This document shows, piece after piece, positions 58,548 to 64,000 of a stretch of DNA of 64,000 nucleotides (within the stretch, counting starts at the first letter, position 1; each line of letters starts with the position of its first letter). Made by a program: the position numbers and the translations under genes. This stretch comes from Fibrobacterota bacterium (lineage in GTDB: Bacteria; Fibrobacterota; Fibrobacteria; UBA5070). The DNA is taken from NCBI GenBank assembly GCA_016715065.1, contig JADKBN010000020.1:1-64000 (forward strand). The letters are read 5' to 3'. The notes beneath the pieces were generated by a model. That model ran no database searches. It saw only the letters and a program-made list of their open reading frames with translations, and was not told the DNA's origin.

Positions 58548-60389
58548 ATGACGAGCCTGGATACATTGGAAGGCATCAGCAGGACACGACCGGGAGGGCT
58601 CGGCTTTTCCATGCACGCAGAGGCGCTTTTGCGGGCCGGCCGTGCCGAGCAAGCGGAGCAGGTGGTCCATGACGGACTGAGCCGTTGGCCGCGGAGTCTG
58701 ACCGGACGCATCTTGCGCGGCAAGATCGCGATCGAACGCGGGGACTTCGAGCTCGCTCGAGCGAGTTTCCAAGCGGCCGTCGACCTGGACGGTGCCTGCC
58801 GCGCGGCATTGGAAGGCTTGGCGGAATCGAGCTCCCGAGCCCAATACCTGCGCCAGGCCTTCGAAGTCTGGGGACGTTTGGCGGCCTTGGAGCCCGATCA
58901 CCCGAAAGCATCCGCCCAAGTCCGGGCCCTGGCCCAATCCCTCGACCGGCCGACAGGTCTGGACCCGGTCAACATGGTGCGCGACCAGGAAGATGCTCGC
59001 TCCCGAGAAGCCCTTTCCGAGGGCGCCACTTCGCTGCAGGGCATGTCGTCGATGTCCGCCCCGATCCCCGCCTTCCACCTGGACATGGGAGACTCCCCCT
59101 CCGCCTCGGGTTTCTCGAGCGGACGCATGGAGGCGGCTACCATTCCGGAACTTCCCGGATTCCAGCCCTCCTCCGTTGCACCGCCTCCCTCCGCCTCCCT
59201 GTTGGGACGAGTGGAGGAGTCTTCCTTCGCCACCCTGGAAATGCCCTCGTTCACTCCAGGTCGCACCATTCCACCGCCGCCGCTGGAAATGCCCGTGGCG
59301 CCACCATCTTCCCAGGTACCTGCCTCGGAATTCGCCACGGCACAGTTCGCCCCGCCGGTGGTCCCGGGCCGTTTTCCCTCGGCGCAAGACCAGATGGACG
59401 CGGAAGCGACCCAGTTTCTCGGTTCGACCGGAGCTGCCACACAATCCTTCGGCCGTGTTCAAGGGGACGACATCGGCGACCGCATGGACGCGTTGTTCGG
59501 CGAGACTCCCACCGCGTTTGCTCAGCCAGAGGCGCCGGTTTCCGCTTTCCAGCCTGCCGAGACCCCCCCGACAGCGGTCGATTTCCCGGTGGTCAAGCCC
59601 GTTTCCGACAAGGTGACCGGCAAGGATGTGGCTGGCCGCTTGGACGAACTGTTCGGGGAGAGCTCCGTACCTGCTCCTCCTTCGGTGGCACCAGCGCCGA
59701 TGTCTGCACAGCCCATCGTTTCGGGCGACGACATCGAAGGCCGGCTGGATGATCTGTTCGCCGAAAGCGTGATCGATCTCACCTCGCCGATTTCCGAGGC
59801 ACCCAGGCAGGCCTCCTCCAGCGACACGTCCACGATGCCTCGCGAAGCGATGATGGCGCCTCCGTCCTTCTCCGATGCGGCCGATACCGCCGCCGTGGCG
59901 CGCGACACCACCATCGAAGCCCAATTGCCGGTGCCTCGAACCTCCAGGCCCGCCGAGTCGACCGCGGAATTGATGGCGCTTTCCAGCGTGGACATCTCCT
60001 CGTTCGAGGCGACGCGCTCCACCGGGGATGCTCGAGGGGCCACCCGGCTGACGGCCGAAGATGTCGACAGCCGACTGGACGAGTTGTTCGCCTCTTCGGA
60101 ATTCCAGACCGAAAACAACCAAGGCGCGCGACGGACAGGATTTGTCCCCCGCAATCCTTCCGCCGCCCAGAACCAGGTCACCGGCGACGACATCGAAGGA
60201 CGATTGGACGACTTGTTCGGTGGTGATTCCGATTTTCCCGTCGGCTTGCCCACCGTGACCTTCGCCGAGGAATACCTCCGGCAGGGGCACCGCGACAAGG
60301 CCGCCAGCATCTACCGTCAGCTGCTGGAAAAGGACCCGTCCAACGACGAGCTCCGCAGGCGCCTGAACGACATCGAGGGCCAAGGCTGA
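58548..60389 (+). CDS. TPR protein with five copies of a DDIxxRLDxLF motif
   Basis: 613 residues, no signal peptide. GGAGG precedes the ATG. An N-terminal TPR-like region (about 15-130, AEALLRAGRAEQAEQVVHDG) is followed by a Ser/Pro-rich disordered segment. Five copies of a short amphipathic motif follow, spaced by Pro/Ala linkers: GDDIGDRMDALFGE (near 306), GKDVAGRLDELFGE (358), GDDIEGRLDDLFAE (392), AEDVDSRLDELFAS (502) and GDDIEGRLDDLFGG (545). The C-terminus is a further TPR pair (TFAEEYLRQGHRDKAASIYR). I do not recognise a family. Repeated short helices on flexible linkers usually act as multivalent docking sites. The gene precedes accB and the PilT-type ATPase. Confidence 0.8.
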   Translation: MTSLDTLEGISRTRPGGLGFSMHAEALLRAGRAEQAEQVVHDGLSRWPRSLTGRILRGKIAIERGDFELARASFQAAVDLDGACRAALEGLAESSSRAQYLRQAFEVWGRLAALEPDHPKASAQVRALAQSLDRPTGLDPVNMVRDQEDARSREALSEGATSLQGMSSMSAPIPAFHLDMGDSPSASGFSSGRMEAATIPELPGFQPSSVAPPPSASLLGRVEESSFATLEMPSFTPGRTIPPPPLEMPVAPPSSQVPASEFATAQFAPPVVPGRFPSAQDQMDAEATQFLGSTGAATQSFGRVQGDDIGDRMDALFGETPTAFAQPEAPVSAFQPAETPPTAVDFPVVKPVSDKVTGKDVAGRLDELFGESSVPAPPSVAPAPMSAQPIVSGDDIEGRLDDLFAESVIDLTSPISEAPRQASSSDTSTMPREAMMAPPSFSDAADTAAVARDTTIEAQLPVPRTSRPAESTAELMALSSVDISSFEATRSTGDARGATRLTAEDVDSRLDELFASSEFQTENNQGARRTGFVPRNPSAAQNQVTGDDIEGRLDDLFGGDSDFPVGLPTVTFAEEYLRQGHRDKAASIYRQLLEKDPSNDELRRRLNDIEGQG

Positions 60390-60426
60390 GCCTTCGCCCC
60401 CTGAAACCTCATTGGAAAGGATCGCA

Positions 60427-60900
60427 ATGAACGTCGACGAAATCGGTCGGCTGATCGAACTGTTGGACAAGTCCTCCTTGTCCGAGCTCCAGTGGTCTGG
60501 CGAGGGGGAGCGTCTGCTTCTCAAGAAACCCGGACCCGCCGTGGTCCAGGTCGCAGCGGCAGTGGCGCCTGCGCCGGTCCAGGTGGCGCAGGTCGCGGCC
60601 TCGTCCCAAGCTCCTGTGGCTGCCGACAAACCAGTCCCACCGGCGCTGGTGGAAACCGGTCTGGTGGAGATCAAGAGCCCGATGGTCGGCACCTTCTACC
60701 GTTCGGCTTCGCCGGAATCCCCCGCTTTCGTCGAAGAGGGTGGCCGCGTCGAAAAGGGCAAGACCGTGTGCATCATCGAAGCGATGAAGCTCATGAACGA
60801 GATCGAGTCGGAAGTTTCCGGGACCGTCGCCAAGGTGTGCGTGGCCAACGAGACTCCGGTGGAATTCGGGACGGTTCTCTACCTGATCCGGCAATCCTGA
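60427..60900 (+). CDS. accB: Biotin carboxyl carrier protein of acetyl-CoA carboxylase
   Basis: 157 residues. The N-terminal segment MNVDEIGRLIELLDKSSLSE and the Ala/Pro linker (about 38-78) are typical. The biotinyl domain carries KTVCIIEAMKLMNEIE with the biotinylated Lys121, plus the thumb-containing YRSASPESPAFVEEG. AAAGGA precedes the ATG at 60427; an upstream TTG at 60412 is in frame but less likely. It normally sits next to accC; here a PilT-type ATPase gene lies between them. Confidence 0.97.
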   Translation: MNVDEIGRLIELLDKSSLSELQWSGEGERLLLKKPGPAVVQVAAAVAPAPVQVAQVAASSQAPVAADKPVPPALVETGLVEIKSPMVGTFYRSASPESPAFVEEGGRVEKGKTVCIIEAMKLMNEIESEVSGTVAKVCVANETPVEFGTVLYLIRQS

Positions 60901-60904
60901 CGTG

Positions 60905-61998
60905 ATGACCATCGAGCAGCTCTTCAAGGAGATGGTGGACCGAGGAGCTTCCGACCTGCATCTGCGCGTCGGCGTTCCACCGGCTCTGCGCATCAACGGA
61001 GACCTGTTCCGCCTGCAGACCGAACGGGTGAGCCCGGAAGGGATGGAAAGTTACCTGGGTGTGATCATGAATCGCAACCAGCGGGCGCGATTCGATTCGG
61101 AACTGGAACTGGACTTCGCGGTGGGCGTGCGGGGACTGGGGCGCTTTCGCGTGAACGCCTTCCGCCAGCGCGGAACGCCCGCCCTGGCGATCCGCCACAT
61201 CACCCAGACCATCCCCTCCTTCGACGGGCTCGGGTTGCCGGAAATCGTCCGCGATCTGGCGTTGAAGGAACGCGGCCTCATCCTGGTGACCGGCACGACC
61301 GGATCCGGCAAATCCACCACGCTCGCCTCGATGATCGACCACATCAACGAGATGACTTCCTCGAACATCATCACGGTGGAAGACCCGATCGAATTTCTGT
61401 ACCGCGACAAGCGCTCCATCATCAGCCAGCGCGAGGTGGGCTACGACACCCACCACTTCCCCAACGCGCTGCGCGCGAGTTTCCGCGAAGACCCCGACAC
61501 CATTTTGATCGGCGAAATCCGCGACCAGGAGACCATGCACATCGCCTTGCAGGCGGCGGACACGGGCCACCTGGTGATGAGCACCCTCCACACCATGAAC
61601 GCCACCGAGACCATCTCCCGCATCGTCTCGTTCTATCCGCCCCACCAGCACCAGCAGGTGCGACTGCTTTTGGCCAACACGCTGGTGTCCATCATTTCGC
61701 TGCGGCTTCTGCCGCGCAAGGACAGGCAAGGACGCGTGCCGGCGGCGGAGATTCTCGTGAACAACGCCACGATCCACGATTACCTGATCAATCCCGAAAT
61801 GACCCACATGATCGAACCGGCCATCCGCGAGGGCACCGCCCAGTACGGTAGCCAGTCGTTCGACCAATCGATCTTCAAACTGTTCACCGACGACGTGATC
61901 TCCTACGAAGTCGCCCTTCGCAGCGCGTCGAATCCCGCCGATTTCGAGCTCAAGCTCCGCGGCGTGGAAGGTGCCTCCGACCGGAGCTGGATGACCTG

Positions 61999-61999
<1 letters not shown>
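60905..61999 (+). CDS. PilT/PilU-type twitching motility ATPase
   Basis: 364 residues. It powers retraction of type IV pili. An N-terminal PAS-like region (ASDLHLRVGVPPALRINGDL) leads to Walker A GTTGSGKST (130-138), the Asp box EDPIEFLYRDKRS, Walker B ILIGEIRDQETM and the His box STLHTMNATETI. The C-terminus YGSQSFDQSIFKLFTDDVIS is closer to PilU (SFDQ) than to classical PilT (AIREGK). The ATG at 60905 follows a GTG at 60902; either could be used. The TGA shares its A with the accC ATG. No other pilus genes are in the window. Confidence 0.93.
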
Positions 62000-63348
<1,349 letters not shown>

Positions 63349-63349
63349 C

Positions 63350-64000
63350 ATGGTGTCCCGCGCACTGGTTTCGGTCCTGACCCTCGCCCTTTTCGCCATC
63401 GCACAGGAAGGGCCCAAGGTCTCCTATGTTGTAGGCACCGGAGTCCTGCTGCGGGGCAAGCAGAAGATTTCGCTGGGCGTGAGCTTGCAGTGCAAGGTCG
63501 GCGACACCTTGGTCACCTCCAAGGCCTCCCGCGCCGAACTGCGCTATCCGGACAACACCTTGGTACGTCTGGAAGAAAACACCCGGCTCGTGTTGGCCAT
63601 CCGAGGCAAGGCCAGTCCGGAGCCAGCTCTCCAAGCTGGCAAGATCTGGGCGAATGTCAAAAGAGTCGGACAAGGCGGGACGGGGTTCGGCGTGCGCACT
63701 CCCACAGCGGTGGCCGCGGTGCGAGGAACCGTTTTCGGGGTGGGAGCCAACGATTCCACGTCCAAGGTGCGCCTGTACGAGGGAGGGGTCGATGTGGGCT
63801 CCACGCGCGCCGACAGCGCCTTGCGTGCGAAGGCGGAAGTCTCCGGTCCTCGCGAAGTCAGTCTCGCCGATTGGGTGCGGCTGCTGCGAGGCGAGGAGGT
63901 CACGTTCCGTCGCGATGGGACGTGGAGTCGCGCGAAATTCGACCCGAAGGCCGATATGGCCGACCCGTGGGTGAAGTGGAACAGCCAACGGGATTCCGCC
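63350..64000 (+). CDS. FecR-domain secreted protein, 3' end beyond the window
   Basis: The frame is open from the ATG at 63350, one base after the accC stop, to the last base (217 codons, no stop). A signal peptide (MVSRALVSVLTLALFAIAQ) is followed by a FecR-like domain: VGDTLVTSKASRAELRYPDN, then FGVRTPTAVAAVRGTVFGVG and KVRLYEGGVDVGS. FecR domains of this secreted, non-sigma-regulator kind occur in envelope proteins, sometimes with LysM or adhesin modules downstream. The remaining domains cannot be seen. Confidence 0.85.
   Translation, partial: MVSRALVSVLTLALFAIAQEGPKVSYVVGTGVLLRGKQKISLGVSLQCKVGDTLVTSKASRAELRYPDNTLVRLEENTRLVLAIRGKASPEPALQAGKIWANVKRVGQGGTGFGVRTPTAVAAVRGTVFGVGANDSTSKVRLYEGGVDVGSTRADSALRAKAEVSGPREVSLADWVRLLRGEEVTFRRDGTWSRAKFDPKADMADPWVKWNSQRDSA

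Overview
The window is GC-rich, densely coded chromosomal DNA from a diderm (outer-membrane) bacterium of the FCB group, most probably a member of the Fibrobacterota. Three things point there: BAM and lipid A genes; secreted C25 (gingipain-type) cysteine proteases and very large surface proteins with FlgD-like or otherwise conserved C-terminal domains, as expected for type IX-like secretion; and basic C-terminal tails on surface proteins, as described for Fibrobacter secreted proteins. The phylum is inferred from gene content only. No phage, insertion sequence, integrase, CRISPR array or rRNA was seen, and no gap between genes exceeds 300 bases.

Layout. 1-4.3 kb: a membrane protein, an amber-interrupted ORF, a secreted beta-helix protein, a TerC/DUF475 transporter-like protein, a ferredoxin and a 65-residue protein. 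4.3-9.5 kb: a 1708-residue adhesin-like protein (minus strand). 9.6-14.9 kb: four genes joined by 4-nt stop/start overlaps (TPR protein, propeller-LysM protein, diguanylate cyclase, AMIN-like protein). 15-18 kb (minus): topoisomerase VI subunits A and B. 18.2-21.7 kb: an acidic small protein, an MltD-like transglycosylase with five LysM repeats, and SppA. 21.7-29.2 kb: two tandem C25 proteases. 29.2-33.2 kb: an SprA-related metalloprotease-like protein, a DUF547 protein and ClpC.

33.2-51.4 kb is the envelope biogenesis cluster bamA-skp-lpxD-lpxC-fabZ-lpxA. It is split by two giant paralogous beta-helix genes, one between lpxD and lpxC and one between lpxC and fabZ. Each giant gene ends in a strong hairpin terminator, and the first of these hairpins contains the lpxC start codon. 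A histidine kinase and OmpR-type regulator overlap the end of lpxA. 53.9-58.5 kb: pssA, tRNA-His, a Dpm1-type glycosyltransferase, a glycosyltransferase fused to a CoA_binding_3-like half of a sugar phosphotransferase, accA and a Trm112-like protein. 58.5-64 kb: a TPR protein with five copies of a short helical motif, accB, a PilT-type ATPase between accB and accC, accC, and a FecR-domain protein running off the end.

The common theme is building and decorating the outer membrane: fatty acid precursor supply (acc), lipid A, phospholipid, glycan transfer, OMP assembly, secreted proteases and giant surface proteins. Several monocistronic genes have a -10-like box 12-14 nt before the start codon and no Shine-Dalgarno sequence, which suggests leaderless mRNAs.
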